Shown here in pieces: positions 49,961-59,486 of a stretch of DNA of 64,000 nucleotides. The notes under the pieces are model-generated. The model searched no databases and had not been told where the DNA came from. It saw only the letters and a list, made by a program, of their open reading frames with translations. The stretch's first letter is position 1, and every line of letters begins with the position of its first letter. The stretch is from the NCBI RefSeq assembly GCF_927798215.1, contig NZ_CAKMMW010000002.1, positions 703,582 to 767,581 of the forward strand. Reading direction: 5' to 3'. The position numbers and the translations under genes are program-made. Source of the stretch: Paenibacillus_E allorhizoplanae (GTDB lineage Bacteria; Bacillota; Bacilli; Paenibacillales; NBRC-103111).

Positions 49961-51034
49961 CTAGTCAATGATAAGAAAATCTTTGGTAGAATGTGTAAGT
50001 ATTTTAATGCCGGTTTCAGTAATTACTACGTCATCCTCAATTCGAACTCCGCCAAAATCAGGGAGATAAATACCAGGCTCAACAGTAACAACCATACCAG
50101 GAGTTAAAATCATATCTTCGGTTTTCGACACACGCGGAGATTCGTGTACTTCCATCCCCAGCCCATGTCCGGTCCCGTGACCGAAATAATCGCCATAACC
50201 CCGCTTCACGATGACATCACGAGCGAACGCATCGCCTTCTCTGCCAGTAATACCGGGCTTCAGGTTTGCCAAACAATTCAACTGAGCTTCCAACACAATA
50301 TCATAAATTTCTTTATGTTTATCTGTCGGCTTTCCTAGCATAACCGTTCTTGTGATGTCAGAGCAATAACCTTTATAATACGCTCCAAAATCCAATTTGA
50401 CAAATTCGTTTAATTGGAGAATACGATCACTTGCTTTACCATGTGGTAACGCTGAACGCTCACCAGACGCTACAATCGTCTCGAAGGATGTCGAAGTGCC
50501 TCCGTTTTTACGAATAAACACTTCAATTTCCAGTGCAATATCTAGCTCTTTGACACCTGGTTTAATGAAATTAAGGATGTGTGAGAAGGTCAGATCAGCC
50601 AAATCAGCCGCTTCCTGCATCACTTGAAGTTCAGCATCATCTTTCACCATTCGAATTAATTCAACAAGACGTGAAGTTGGCACGAATTCGATGCCCGGAA
50701 GTCCCTGTTGATAGTTGAGGAAATCACCATAAGACACGTCGCTTTGCTCGAAGCCAAGCTTCGTGATCCCTTGCTGCTGCAAGAGCTCTCTTACGGACTC
50801 AATCGCCTTTGCTTTATGTTCTACCACTTCAAACAATTTAGCTTGTTGCGGCGCTTGTGTCATATAACGGAAATCTGTTAATAAAATGGCACGGTCTAAC
50901 GTAATAAGTACATAGCCAGATGAACCGGTGAAACCAGATACATATGTACGGTTATATGCGTTCGTGATGAGTAGTGCCGGTAATTCCTGCTGTTGCATAG
51001 CCTCGCGAAGACGTTCAATACGTTTCTCCTGCAT
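49961..51034 (-). CDS. pepQ: Xaa-Pro aminopeptidase (YqhT-like)
   Basis: Creatinase-fold M24 peptidase removing N-terminal residues before proline. The 357-residue protein has an N-terminal regulatory domain, then metal ligands in LDFGAYYKGYCSDITRT (two Asp), FGHGTGHGLGMEVHE (His) and the two late glutamates in PGMVVTVEPGIYLPDFGGVRIEDD. The ATG at 51034 follows AAGGA and GGTG. It lies upstream of efp. Confidence 0.92.
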   Translation of the reverse strand: MQEKRIERLREAMQQQELPALLITNAYNRTYVSGFTGSSGYVLITLDRAILLTDFRYMTQAPQQAKLFEVVEHKAKAIESVRELLQQQGITKLGFEQSDVSYGDFLNYQQGLPGIEFVPTSRLVELIRMVKDDAELQVMQEAADLADLTFSHILNFIKPGVKELDIALEIEVFIRKNGGTSTSFETIVASGERSALPHGKASDRILQLNEFVKLDFGAYYKGYCSDITRTVMLGKPTDKHKEIYDIVLEAQLNCLANLKPGITGREGDAFARDVIVKRGYGDYFGHGTGHGLGMEVHESPRVSKTEDMILTPGMVVTVEPGIYLPDFGGVRIEDDVVITETGIKILTHSTKDFLIID

Positions 51035-51095
51035 CCAAATCACCATTCCTTCTTAAAGTTTTGCTTTAGCAAAACTAGCTTCGTAAGCCCAATGC

Positions 51096-51527
51096 TTACA
51101 GATGGGGTAGTAATGCTCGTAAACCAAGCGCATAGCTATCTGCGCCAAATCCGCAAATTTGACCAATTACAACGGGTGCAATGACCGAATGATGACGAAA
51201 TTCTTCGCGTTTATGAATATTCGAAATATGAACCTCTACTGTTGGCAATTGGACTGTAGATAGCGCATCACGAATCGCATAGCTGTAATGCGTGAAGGCA
51301 CCAGGATTCATAAGTATGCCATCCTTAGTACCGTAGGCAGCGTGAATTTTGTCAATGATCTCGCCTTCATGGTTAGATTGGAAGCTCTCCAATTCGAGCG
51401 AAAGCTCGGTTCCAAGCTGCTGCAAACCTTCAATGATGGAAGAAAGTGTGACGGTTCCATATACACCAGGTTCACGTATGCCAAGCATATTCAAATTCGG
51501 ACCATTCAAAACTAGAACCCTTTTCAA
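51096..51527 (-). CDS. aroQ: 3-dehydroquinate dehydratase, type II
   Basis: Third step of the shikimate pathway. The 143-residue protein starts MKRVLVLNGPNLNMLGIREPGVYG with the catalytic Tyr, has FQSNHEGEIIDKIHAAY, MNPGAFTHYSYAIRDAL and VEVHISNIHKREEFRHHS. The start is TTG eight bases after GGAGG; the longer frame overlaps that site. It lies upstream of pepQ. Confidence 0.94.
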   Translation of the reverse strand: MKRVLVLNGPNLNMLGIREPGVYGTVTLSSIIEGLQQLGTELSLELESFQSNHEGEIIDKIHAAYGTKDGILMNPGAFTHYSYAIRDALSTVQLPTVEVHISNIHKREEFRHHSVIAPVVIGQICGFGADSYALGLRALLPHL

Positions 51528-51606
51528 TTCGAAATCCTCCCGCGACAATCGTCATAGGCAACTAGCTTCTTACGGCTAATTAGCCTTTGATATTTTACCA
51601 TAACTT

Positions 51607-52098
51607 TCATGTCTTGGGTATAGCCTCTGTTGTTCTAGCGCTTGTATATTCAATGGCAATGGAATACCCAATAAACATCCCCCATACGAGAAATAAACAA
51701 ACATCACTGATGATTGTATTTAGCTCCAACTCCGTGATCCAATACACCATTCCCGTAATCGGCCCTACGAAGAGGTAAATAATCGCCCACCATAAGGCAC
51801 CATAGCCTATCCCCCAAAAAGGACTGCGCAGTTTCCACATGGTGACCATGTAGATGAAGGCGGCCAATATCGAGAAAAGAGCAAACACGATCCACCCCAA
51901 GAATAATCCCATCCATGTATTAAAAAAATCATGCTTGAAAAAAGGTTCAACAAGAAAACCAATTCCTATGGTTGTGAACTTAAAGTAATTCTCGACGATT
52001 TTGAGGGCACCCCATAGTAACCCCGCAAAAAAACCGATATATAGCACAAATACCCAACGATTCGTTTGTTTTTTCTTCGTGGTATGCGCACTTGTCAT
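51607..52098 (-). CDS. yqhR: YqhR-like membrane protein
   Basis: A 163-residue protein with four membrane helices (WVFVLYIGFFAGLLWGALKIV, WMGLFLGWIVFALFSILAAF, FWGIGYGALWWAIIYLFVGPI and CLFLVWGMFIGYSIAIEY). It matches YqhR in size and location between aroQ and the divergent yqhQ. The ATG follows AAGGA by nine bases. The function is unknown. Confidence 0.85.
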   Translation of the reverse strand: MTSAHTTKKKQTNRWVFVLYIGFFAGLLWGALKIVENYFKFTTIGIGFLVEPFFKHDFFNTWMGLFLGWIVFALFSILAAFIYMVTMWKLRSPFWGIGYGALWWAIIYLFVGPITGMVYWITELELNTIISDVCLFLVWGMFIGYSIAIEYTSARTTEAIPKT

Positions 52099-52246
52099 CT
52101 TCGATCTTCCTTTCTCTACCGATAAGGCTTGTCTTTTCCTTGGCAATCATAGTATGTTCTGTCGCAATCGGTAGCATTCAACACCTGAATCCGTTACAAT
52201 AAGAAAGTGAGTAACTGAATTCGAGAAAGATAAGAAGGTGAATCTT

Positions 52247-53188
52247 GTGGCAGAACAAAACAGTATATACGGAGGACAAGCCGTCATCGAGGGCGTCATG
52301 TTCGCAGGAAGAAATGTGCATGTAACTGCTGTGCGCAAAAAAGACGGTTCCCTTGATTTTTTGGAAGTACCTAAGAAAGTGATTCCGTGGGTTCAAGCAC
52401 TTAAGAAAATTCCTTTTGTACGAGGAATTGTAGGAATTATCGAGTCCAGCGCCAAAGGTGCACAGCATCTGAATTTCTCCGCAGAGTCATTCGCCGAGCA
52501 AGAAGGTGAAGTTGACATGCCGAAGAAAGAAGAGAAAGCAGGCATGTTCTCTGGCATCTCCATGGTTCTAGGTGTTGCTTTTGTCGGTGTCCTTTCATTT
52601 TTATTTGGTAAATTCATTTTTACGTTAGTTCCAGCTATTATTGAACAGTTTTTGTTTCAAAATGTATTTAGCAATCAGATTCTTCATAATCTTATAGAAG
52701 GTGTAATCAAAATCATTTTGCTCGTGGGATATATTTACTTCATCTCTCTTACACCTATGATTCGGAGATTGTTTCAATATCATGGCGCAGAGCATAAAGT
52801 CATCAGCGCTTATGAAGCGGGTATGGAATTAACGGTTAGCAATGTACAAAAATTCAACACCCTTCATTACCGTTGTGGAAGCAGCTTTATCGTATTTACC
52901 GTTTTAATTGGTGTTGTTATCTACTCATTCCTTCATTACGACGGCATGGTCGAGCGTATTGTACAGCGTCTCATTTTGTTACCATTAGTTATCGGGGTTT
53001 CTTATGAGGTATTACGTTTTACGAATTCCCTTCGTGAAGTACCTGTTCTTCGTTATTTAGGGTATCCTGGTCTTTGGCTTCAATTACTAACAACCAAAGA
53101 ACCTGAAGACAGTCAAGTCGAGGTGTCCATTGCATCTTTTAACCGCATGCTAGAAGCGGAAAAACGAATTATGGAGGGACGGGCATGA
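52247..53188 (+). CDS. yqhQ: DUF1385 (YqhQ-like) membrane protein
   Basis: A 313-residue membrane protein opening MAEQNSIYGGQAVIEGVMF, the family signature, with several helices (FVGVLSFLFGKFIFTLVPAI, IIKIILLVGYIYFISLTPMI, LIGVVIYSFLHY). The central YHGAEHKVISAYE-x-HYRCGSSFIVF residues are conserved and His-rich, hinting at a metal or enzymatic site. The start is GTG six bases after AAGGTG. It is divergent from yqhR. The function is unknown. Confidence 0.88.
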   Translation: MAEQNSIYGGQAVIEGVMFAGRNVHVTAVRKKDGSLDFLEVPKKVIPWVQALKKIPFVRGIVGIIESSAKGAQHLNFSAESFAEQEGEVDMPKKEEKAGMFSGISMVLGVAFVGVLSFLFGKFIFTLVPAIIEQFLFQNVFSNQILHNLIEGVIKIILLVGYIYFISLTPMIRRLFQYHGAEHKVISAYEAGMELTVSNVQKFNTLHYRCGSSFIVFTVLIGVVIYSFLHYDGMVERIVQRLILLPLVIGVSYEVLRFTNSLREVPVLRYLGYPGLWLQLLTTKEPEDSQVEVSIASFNRMLEAEKRIMEGRA

Positions 53189-53442
53189 GAAGAAAGTTTT
53201 CTCCGGTTGAAATTGCCATAGGCGTTTTGATTGCAATAGGCTTGATCGTTAGTCTGCGTGTGTTATTCATTCCTATTCTTGTGCTTGGGGCGATTTTCCT
53301 ATTGTATAAATTCCCACCTTCCCGTTGGAAGAAACCTTCCATCCCTCGTGGAGCTGAAAAAGGTAAAACAAAGAACGCGAAATTCCGCGTCATTAACGGA
53401 ACGAAAGATTCCGATAAGGATGATTTCCCGAAATACCACTAA
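53185..53442 (+). CDS. Small membrane protein after yqhQ
   Basis: An 85-residue protein whose ATG overlaps the yqhQ stop by four bases (ATGA), so it is translationally coupled. It has one or two membrane helices (VEIAIGVLIAIGLIVSLRVLFIPILVLGAIFLLYKF) and a basic, lysine-rich tail (GAEKGKTKNAKFR). It overlaps the convergent patatin gene by four bases. The family is not recognised; B. subtilis has yqhP in the same slot. Confidence 0.7.
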   Translation: MRRKFSPVEIAIGVLIAIGLIVSLRVLFIPILVLGAIFLLYKFPPSRWKKPSIPRGAEKGKTKNAKFRVINGTKDSDKDDFPKYH

Positions 53443-54416
53443 GTCAAAGATTTATGTGGAGGTCGCATCACATATTTCTCATAATTTTCTTCGTAGGTAC
53501 TGGCAGACCAACTTTTGAAATACGCTTTGGCCGCCAAGAAGCCCGACTCGTACAGTGACATGCTTAATTCCTTGGAGATGGTGAATTGTGTATTCCCAAC
53601 ACCTAACGTAGGAATTTTAACGGTTCGGAAGCGATTCTTCTGTTCAATGTAGCGCTCATCATGCGCACTAAGCATGGTGCTAAAGAGCGCTTCTAGCATC
53701 GTGATAGGTCCTCTGATCATATGTGTTGGCATATCACTCTTTCCAACGAGTTGGAAACCAATAACAGGAATGAGTTTAGCACGTGGCATTTCATTGTCGA
53801 ACACCCAAAGCGGGAAGTTGCTTAACAAACCACCGTCCACGATATAATTAAACTGCTCTGAGAAAGGCTTAGCCTTCTCGGAGCTTTTTATATTCCGCCG
53901 GATTCTAACTGGATCGAAGAAGTATGGAATGCTCGTGCTCATCCTCACCGCTTTGGCAACCGAAAGCTTGCCAGGCTCGATGCCGTATTGCGCTATATCA
54001 TTAGGCAGAACCAATAGCTTGCCCTGTGTAATATCAGAAGCAATAATACGGAGCTGGTTCGGCCCCAGATCAGCAAACGTGCGAACGCCTTTCGCCGCGA
54101 GTTGTTGATTGATCCAATGTTCCAAGGCTTCGCCGGAATATAGCCCTTTTTTTAGCAATAAGCGTGCCGCGGGACCTATGATCTTCGTGTTGAAAATAGG
54201 AGAGCGTTGCATAAACGACTTGAAAGGTGCTCTAAGGATCAACTCCCTCATTTCTTCCCCCGAATAGCCCGCTGCCAACAAAGCAGCCACAATCGCACCA
54301 GAGCTTGTACCCGCGACATTATGGAAGGTATATCCTTGTTCTATGGCTGCGCTCACAGCTCCCGCCAAGGCTATCCCTTTGACGCCCCCACCTTCAAACA
54401 CGCCATTAATCTTCAT
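53439..54416 (-). CDS. Patatin-like phospholipase (YqhO-like)
   Basis: Serine-aspartate lipid acyl hydrolase of 325 residues. It has the oxyanion motif EGGGVKGIALAG (about residue 7), nucleophile GTSSGAI and catalytic Asp in VDGGLLSNFP. The ATG at 54416 follows AGGAGG by nine bases; a start three codons upstream overlaps the site. It matches YqhO in position. Substrate lipid is unknown. Confidence 0.87.
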   Translation of the reverse strand: MKINGVFEGGGVKGIALAGAVSAAIEQGYTFHNVAGTSSGAIVAALLAAGYSGEEMRELILRAPFKSFMQRSPIFNTKIIGPAARLLLKKGLYSGEALEHWINQQLAAKGVRTFADLGPNQLRIIASDITQGKLLVLPNDIAQYGIEPGKLSVAKAVRMSTSIPYFFDPVRIRRNIKSSEKAKPFSEQFNYIVDGGLLSNFPLWVFDNEMPRAKLIPVIGFQLVGKSDMPTHMIRGPITMLEALFSTMLSAHDERYIEQKNRFRTVKIPTLGVGNTQFTISKELSMSLYESGFLAAKAYFKSWSASTYEENYEKYVMRPPHKSLT

Positions 54417-54492
54417 ACCCTGCATCCTCCTATAGCTCTATTTCGTAGGGCTTCTTAGGTATGTATGCGAGAGCAGTTTGTTTCTATTCCCA

Positions 54493-54526
54493 CAAAAAAA
54501 GACAGGGAACCGTAAACGGTCTCTGC
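54493..54526 (-). terminator. Terminator after mntR
   Basis: Minus-strand stem GGCAGAGACCGT/ACGGTTCCCTGTC followed by seven T, beginning at the mntR stop. Confidence 0.8.
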
Positions 54527-54952
54527 CTAATTTTCTGCCTCTAACTCTTTACGAACGTTCATAAGTTCATCTGTACGACTTGGATCTCTTCGAAAGTATT
54601 CTAATAATGTTTCGATACACGTAATCGAATCCCAGCTTAAATGATGCTCTATGCCTTCGACATCCTTATATATATTGTCCTCATGGACACCAATTGTCGT
54701 TAGAAAATTTTCCAATAGCTCATGACGATCCATCAAACGTTTGCCCATCTTCTTCCCCTTGGGCGTTAGGATGAGACCGCGATATTTTTCATAGATTAAA
54801 TAATTATCTTTATCTAATTTTTGAATCATTTTAGTTACGGAGGAGGGGTGCACTTCAAGCCCTTCAGCAATGTCGGAAACACGAGCGTAACCTTTCTCAT
54901 CGATAAGCTTGTATATTCTCTCCAAATAATCTTCCATACTTGGCGTAGCCAT
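54527..54952 (-). CDS. mntR: Manganese-responsive repressor MntR
   Basis: DtxR-family manganese sensor of 141 residues. An N-terminal winged helix (YLERIYKLIDEKGYARVSDIAEGL; VHPSSVTKMIQKL) is followed by a dimerisation domain. The metal ligands by MntR numbering fit: Asp8, Glu11, His77 (DRHELLENF), Glu99, Glu102 and His103 (VEGIEHHL). GGGGG precedes the ATG. The zinc-transport genes further downstream are not obviously its targets. Confidence 0.93.
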   Translation of the reverse strand: MATPSMEDYLERIYKLIDEKGYARVSDIAEGLEVHPSSVTKMIQKLDKDNYLIYEKYRGLILTPKGKKMGKRLMDRHELLENFLTTIGVHEDNIYKDVEGIEHHLSWDSITCIETLLEYFRRDPSRTDELMNVRKELEAEN

Positions 54953-55110
54953 TGCTATATTTCCCCCTGCTGTGCGAATTTCTTAGCCATACTGCTTTCC
55001 TATCATAATCCATCTACCCAGATGCGGTCAAATCTCCCATGATTTCAAAGCACCTCACTTTGGCACACTAAAATAATAGATTGTCATTCCGATTCGTAAA
55101 GGAGGCCCTC

Positions 55111-56172
55111 ATGTCTACTGAGTTGCTTACAAGGCCGCAGCCTAGCACGACGATTTTCGTGCCAGAGCTTGTTTATTTTGAACCAGATGCCCTAAACTAT
55201 CCCAAAGGTAAGCAAATTTATAAATGGGCAGAACAAGAAGGCCTTGAGATCCATATGACGACCTCTCATAATCAAATCCGCGATTTACCTGGCGAAACTG
55301 AATTAGATAAATATCGGATAGCCAAGCGAACCTTAGTCGTTGGTATACGAAAAACGTTAAAGTTCGAGACATCCAAGCCATCTGCCGAATACGCGATACC
55401 GATCGCAACAGGCTGCATGGGCCATTGTCATTATTGCTATTTGCAAACAACGATGGGGGCGAAGCCGTATATTCGCGTCTATGTCAATATAGACGATATA
55501 CTCGGGGCAGCCAAAGGCTATATCGCGGAGCGCGAACCTGAAATCACCCGTTTCGAAGCCGCTTGCACATCAGATCCTGTAGGGCTTGAGCATATTTCAG
55601 GTTCGCTCAAACAATTAATCGAGTTTATGGGTGAACAAGAGCACGGTCGCCTACGTTTTGTCACCAAATACCATCACGTAGAGCCATTATTAGATGCGAA
55701 ACATAACAAGCATACCCGTTTTCGCTTCAGCGTGAATGCCGATTATGTTATCAAAAACTTCGAGCCTGGCACATCTCGATTTCATGAGCGCATTGAAGCG
55801 GCAGGCAAAGTTGCCAAGGCTGGATACCCGCTTGGTTTCATCATTGCACCTATAATTTGGCATGAAGGCTGGGAAGAAGGTTATGCAACACTAATTGACA
55901 AGCTCTACAACACCCTGCCTGCTGAAGCCACTCACGATCTTACTTTCGAGATGATTCAACATCGTTTCACGAAAACAGCCAAGAATATTATTGAAAAACG
56001 ATATCCTAAAACGAAGCTGGAAATGGACGAAGAAAAGAGAAAGTACAAATGGGGCAAATATGGGAAAGGTAAATACGTATACAAAGATGAACAAGCAACC
56101 GCGTTGAGAGAATTTATCACAGAACAAATCTTTGAGAAATTCCCTCAAGCGAAGATTGAATATTTTACTTGA
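55111..56172 (+). CDS. splB: Spore photoproduct lyase
   Basis: Radical-SAM enzyme that reverses the spore photoproduct (5-thyminyl-5,6-dihydrothymine) in germinating spores. The 353-residue protein has the cluster motif C102-x3-C106-x2-C109 (GCMGHCHYC) and the conserved radical-relay cysteine C152 (AACTSDPVGLEH). The ATG follows GGAGG. In B. subtilis splB is preceded by splA; no splA-like gene lies upstream here. It is convergent with ccdA. Confidence 0.95.
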   Translation: MSTELLTRPQPSTTIFVPELVYFEPDALNYPKGKQIYKWAEQEGLEIHMTTSHNQIRDLPGETELDKYRIAKRTLVVGIRKTLKFETSKPSAEYAIPIATGCMGHCHYCYLQTTMGAKPYIRVYVNIDDILGAAKGYIAEREPEITRFEAACTSDPVGLEHISGSLKQLIEFMGEQEHGRLRFVTKYHHVEPLLDAKHNKHTRFRFSVNADYVIKNFEPGTSRFHERIEAAGKVAKAGYPLGFIIAPIIWHEGWEEGYATLIDKLYNTLPAEATHDLTFEMIQHRFTKTAKNIIEKRYPKTKLEMDEEKRKYKWGKYGKGKYVYKDEQATALREFITEQIFEKFPQAKIEYFT

Positions 56173-56175
56173 ACC

Positions 56176-56889
56176 TTAAAATTTCAAGAATTCAGGGGTA
56201 ATGGAGTTCAACCAAAGGGTGATCTGCGTCATTTTACCTGTATAAAGAAGAATGGCGATTATAATCATTAAGCCTCCGCCAATTTTCATAAGTAGGTTGG
56301 AATAGCGTAGAATCCATTTGGTTGAACCGATGAAAAAGGAAAGCACGAAAAAAGGAATCGCGAATCCAAGCGAGTATGAAGTGGTTAGTTGGAACCAGGT
56401 GCCCGGTTCTGTTGCCGCTAAAGCAAGAATGGCTGAAAGAATAGGCCCAACACATGGTGACCAACCCGCTGCAAAACCCATACCAACAAAGACAGAGCCA
56501 ACATATCCGGCTGGCCGAAATTTAATAGAGAGTTTGCGTTCTTTCATTAGCCATTGCGGCTGAAATATACCGAGTAAAAATAAGCCCATTACAAATATTA
56601 AAAGTGCGGCGATTTGACGAAGCAAGTCGCGGTAGTCAATAAAGAAGCTGCCGACAAAGCCTGCCGTAAGACCTAAAGCGTAAAAAATAATGGAGAAGCC
56701 TACGATAAAGCTTAACGTGTGAAGCATTGTTTGACGCCTAACTTGTACAGTTGTTCTCCCTGACTTAAGTTCACTGACCGAAATACCTGTTATGTAGGAT
56801 AAGAACGAAGGATATAAAGGTAAACAACAAGGTGAAATGAAAGATGCTATACCCGCCCAAAGGGCGATCCATAAATTAACGGAATCCAT
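56176..56889 (-). CDS. ccdA: Cytochrome c biogenesis protein CcdA
   Basis: Polytopic thiol-reductant carrier supplying electrons across the membrane to reduce apocytochrome c and spore-envelope substrates. The 237-residue protein has six helices with the conserved cysteine in SPCCLPLYPSFLSY (helix 1) and GWSPCVGPIL (helix 4). GAGG precedes the ATG. Its 5' end overlaps the spacer of the zinc-transport operon; in B. subtilis ccdA is needed for sporulation and cytochrome c. Confidence 0.92.
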   Translation of the reverse strand: MDSVNLWIALWAGIASFISPCCLPLYPSFLSYITGISVSELKSGRTTVQVRRQTMLHTLSFIVGFSIIFYALGLTAGFVGSFFIDYRDLLRQIAALLIFVMGLFLLGIFQPQWLMKERKLSIKFRPAGYVGSVFVGMGFAAGWSPCVGPILSAILALAATEPGTWFQLTTSYSLGFAIPFFVLSFFIGSTKWILRYSNLLMKIGGGLMIIIAILLYTGKMTQITLWLNSITPEFLKF

Positions 56890-56892
56890 GAT

Positions 56893-57693
56893 TTATATCC
56901 TCAATCCTCTTTTTAAAATAATCCCAATTAAAATAGCGATAAGGCTCAGAACAACCGTTCCTCCTGGTGCCAGATCCCAAATCCCAGCAACAATAAGACC
57001 AACGATGACTGCAATTTCTGAGAATAAAATCGCTAAGAAAACGGAATGTTTGAAGCTGCGAGCAATTAATAGACTGCATGCGACGGGAATGGTCAACAAG
57101 GAAGAAACCAACAAGGCACCTACAATTTTGATTGCAACTGAAATGACAAGTGCCGTCAGCATTGTAATCATCATATTATAAAATTTCAAAGGAAGTCCAC
57201 TTACACTCGCTGCATCCTCGTCAAAAAACATCAAGAAAAATTCTTTGAAATGAAAAGCTATAACACCGATAACTAGCACACACACCACTAATACCACCCA
57301 TAAATCCGTGGAATCTAACGTATAGATGCTGCCGAACAGATAGCTCATGACATTCATATTAAACCCTTTTCCTAGGGTAAAAAGTAACGTTGCCAACGCA
57401 ACGCCGCCTGACATGATAATGGCTATGGAGAGCTCAGCGTAGGTCTTATATGCCTTGCGCAGTCTTTCTATTGCAAATGACGCCAGTAAGGCAAATACCA
57501 GTCCCACACCTAGTGGGTACACATTGATCAAGAAACCGAGTGCTACACCAGCAATCGAAACATGCGCCAGTGTGTCCCCTATCATAGATAGGCGTCTTAG
57601 AACAAGAAAAACGCCCATTAATGGCGCAGTTAGCCCGATCAATAATCCACCTATTAATGCACGTTGAAAAAAGTACTCTGTAAATATGTCCAA
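56893..57693 (-). CDS. znuB: Zinc/manganese ABC transporter permease
   Basis: Integral membrane subunit of an ABC-3 type metal importer; 266 residues with about eight helices (ALIGGLLIGLTAPLMGVFLVLRRLSMIGDTLAHVSIAG and further). The LSMIGDTLAH-x-SIAGVALG stretch is the family signature. The start is TTG eight bases after GGAG. It overlaps no neighbour but lies 12 bases after the ATPase gene. Zinc specificity is inferred from the operon and Zur box. Confidence 0.9.
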   Translation of the reverse strand: MDIFTEYFFQRALIGGLLIGLTAPLMGVFLVLRRLSMIGDTLAHVSIAGVALGFLINVYPLGVGLVFALLASFAIERLRKAYKTYAELSIAIIMSGGVALATLLFTLGKGFNMNVMSYLFGSIYTLDSTDLWVVLVVCVLVIGVIAFHFKEFFLMFFDEDAASVSGLPLKFYNMMITMLTALVISVAIKIVGALLVSSLLTIPVACSLLIARSFKHSVFLAILFSEIAVIVGLIVAGIWDLAPGGTVVLSLIAILIGIILKRGLRI

Positions 57694-57705
57694 AATGCCC
57701 GCTCC

Positions 57706-58485
57706 TTACTGAACTCCGATCATCTCTCGAATCTGGCCGAGTGAATGGGTTAGATTCGTCTCACGGCAATCTTCGGGATCATGGGTATGCTTCACATAAA
57801 ACTTAATACCGCCGCTTACTTGCTGCGGTTCTGTTCCCAGATACGACTGAATCATGTCCATATCATGGGAGACCATAATGAAGGTCATGTGATGATGCTG
57901 ATGCATATGCTTGATCATTCGGAAGAAGCCGATCTGTGTTTCGGCATCAATCCCTACCGTAGGCTCATCTAGAATGAGGAGCTCCGGGTTATTCACAATC
58001 GCACGAGCTAAGAAGGCTCGTTGCTGCTGACCTCCAGAGAGCTGACCAATACGTCGATCGGCTAGATCTTCGATGCGCATCGCCAGCATCGCGTCTTCCG
58101 CTTTTTGCAAATCAGCCTTGGAAAGTCGGCGATACACGTTCTTCTTGGTATACATGCCAGAAAGTACAACTTCCCTAACTGTCGCAGGGAATAAAGGATT
58201 GAAGGCATTCTTCTGTGGTACATAACCGATACGTTCCCACTCCTTGAATTGATTCAATGGACGATCAAATAATCGGATTTCTCCACTGGTTGGTTTCAAT
58301 AAACCAACTAACATTTTTAGAAGCGTCGTTTTGCCCGCGCCGTTGGAACCAATCACACCAACAAAATCCCGCTCAAACACATCAAACTGGAGATTGTTAA
58401 TCACTGTCTTATTTTCATATGCAAATGAAATCTGATCGATTGAAACGATTTTCTGATGGCATAACATTCTATTACTAGTTTCCAT
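57706..58485 (-). CDS. znuC: Zinc ABC transporter ATPase
   Basis: ATP-binding subunit of the metal importer; 259 residues. Walker A GSNGAGKTTLLKML is near residue 47, ABC signature LSGGQQQRAFLARAI near residue 150 and Walker B LLILDEPTVGID follow, with the His switch SHDMDMI. A histidine-rich stretch (HMHQHHHM, about residue 190) and an extra C-terminal segment carry many His. AGGAG precedes the ATG by seven bases. Confidence 0.93.
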   Translation of the reverse strand: METSNRMLCHQKIVSIDQISFAYENKTVINNLQFDVFERDFVGVIGSNGAGKTTLLKMLVGLLKPTSGEIRLFDRPLNQFKEWERIGYVPQKNAFNPLFPATVREVVLSGMYTKKNVYRRLSKADLQKAEDAMLAMRIEDLADRRIGQLSGGQQQRAFLARAIVNNPELLILDEPTVGIDAETQIGFFRMIKHMHQHHHMTFIMVSHDMDMIQSYLGTEPQQVSGGIKFYVKHTHDPEDCRETNLTHSLGQIREMIGVQ

Positions 58486-58523
58486 CTGATTACTCCTGAC
58501 TTACTAAGAATTGTCTTACTTTC

Positions 58524-59438
58524 TTATTGTAACGCGAGGACTAAGTTTTTCAAGTTTTTGTCCATAATCGAAATATAATCTTCTCCTGTTTCAATCTGCT
58601 CTTCGGTAAGTCCCTCTAGTGGATTTAACACTAGAGTGTCCACCTTTGCATCCTTGGCTAACGTCTTTGCCAGCTTATCCGAGACAAGTTCTTCAAAGAA
58701 AATATATTTGAGCTGATGATCTCTAATAAAAGAGTTGATTTGTTTGAGATCTTGCGCTGTTGGCTCTGCATCCGGTGATAAGCCCATGATGGACATTTGA
58801 GTCAAGCCATAGTCTCTACATAGATATGCAAAAGCATGATGTGATACTGCAATTTCTTTTTTTGTAGTAGTAGCAAGTTCTTTTTTGTATCTAGCGTCTA
58901 ACTCCAATAATTTAGCGTTGTATTTCTGATAGTTTTGCTCATAGGCATCCTTATGAGTTGGATCCGCCTCAATTAAAGCTGTTTTAATATTATTAGCCAT
59001 TATTTGTGCATTTAACGGGCTTAACCAGGCATGTGGATCAAATTCTTTTTTATTTTCATCCGTTGTGATCAAATTAGCACCTTGACTTGCTTCTACGACA
59101 CGTACTGTCGATTTATTTGATAGACTACCAAGGAAATCTTTAACCCAGCCTTCAAAGCTTGCGCCTTGATATACGAAAACTTGAGCCCCTGACATATTTT
59201 TGATATCCCTGCTTTTTGGAGACCAGTCATGTGGCTCCACACCAGCTGGGACTAGATTTATCACATTAACATAATCGCCGCCAATTTGTTTCGTGAAATC
59301 ATACAAGGGATAAAAACTAGTTACAACATTCACTTTCCCCTCTACTAATCCAGCTTTCGAACTGCTACATCCCGCAATGCAGAAAGCAACTATTATCAAT
59401 AAAGCTATGTAGATATAACGCTTTGCATGTCTTGTCAT
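58524..59438 (-). CDS. znuA: Zinc-binding lipoprotein (ZnuA/AdcA family)
   Basis: Extracytoplasmic solute-binding lipoprotein that delivers zinc to the permease. The 304-residue protein has a lipobox (ACSS-like IAGCSSSKAG) and the cluster-9 fold. Metal ligands are predicted in VEPHDW, FDPHAWLSP and VSHHAFAYLC (three histidines) plus an acidic residue near LNPLEGLTEEQ. The long His-rich loop of E. coli ZnuA is missing. The ATG at 59438 follows AGGTG; a Zur-type box and strong promoter lie just upstream. Confidence 0.9.
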   Translation of the reverse strand: MTRHAKRYIYIALLIIVAFCIAGCSSSKAGLVEGKVNVVTSFYPLYDFTKQIGGDYVNVINLVPAGVEPHDWSPKSRDIKNMSGAQVFVYQGASFEGWVKDFLGSLSNKSTVRVVEASQGANLITTDENKKEFDPHAWLSPLNAQIMANNIKTALIEADPTHKDAYEQNYQKYNAKLLELDARYKKELATTTKKEIAVSHHAFAYLCRDYGLTQMSIMGLSPDAEPTAQDLKQINSFIRDHQLKYIFFEELVSDKLAKTLAKDAKVDTLVLNPLEGLTEEQIETGEDYISIMDKNLKNLVLALQ

Positions 59439-59456
59439 TTGAATAAACACCTACTC

Positions 59457-59479
59457 TAAATCGTAATTTTTTTTATTAA
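59457..59479 (-). promoter_or_regulatory. Candidate Zur operator upstream of znuA
   Basis: One half-site matches the B. subtilis Zur inverted repeat exactly over 11 bases (ATTACGATTTA on the minus strand) and the whole 23-base site matches at 17 of 22 specified positions; the other half is degraded to an A-run. It overlaps the predicted transcription start of the znuA promoter, so zinc-bound Zur would repress. Confidence 0.6.
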
Positions 59480-59486
59480 CGCTTTG

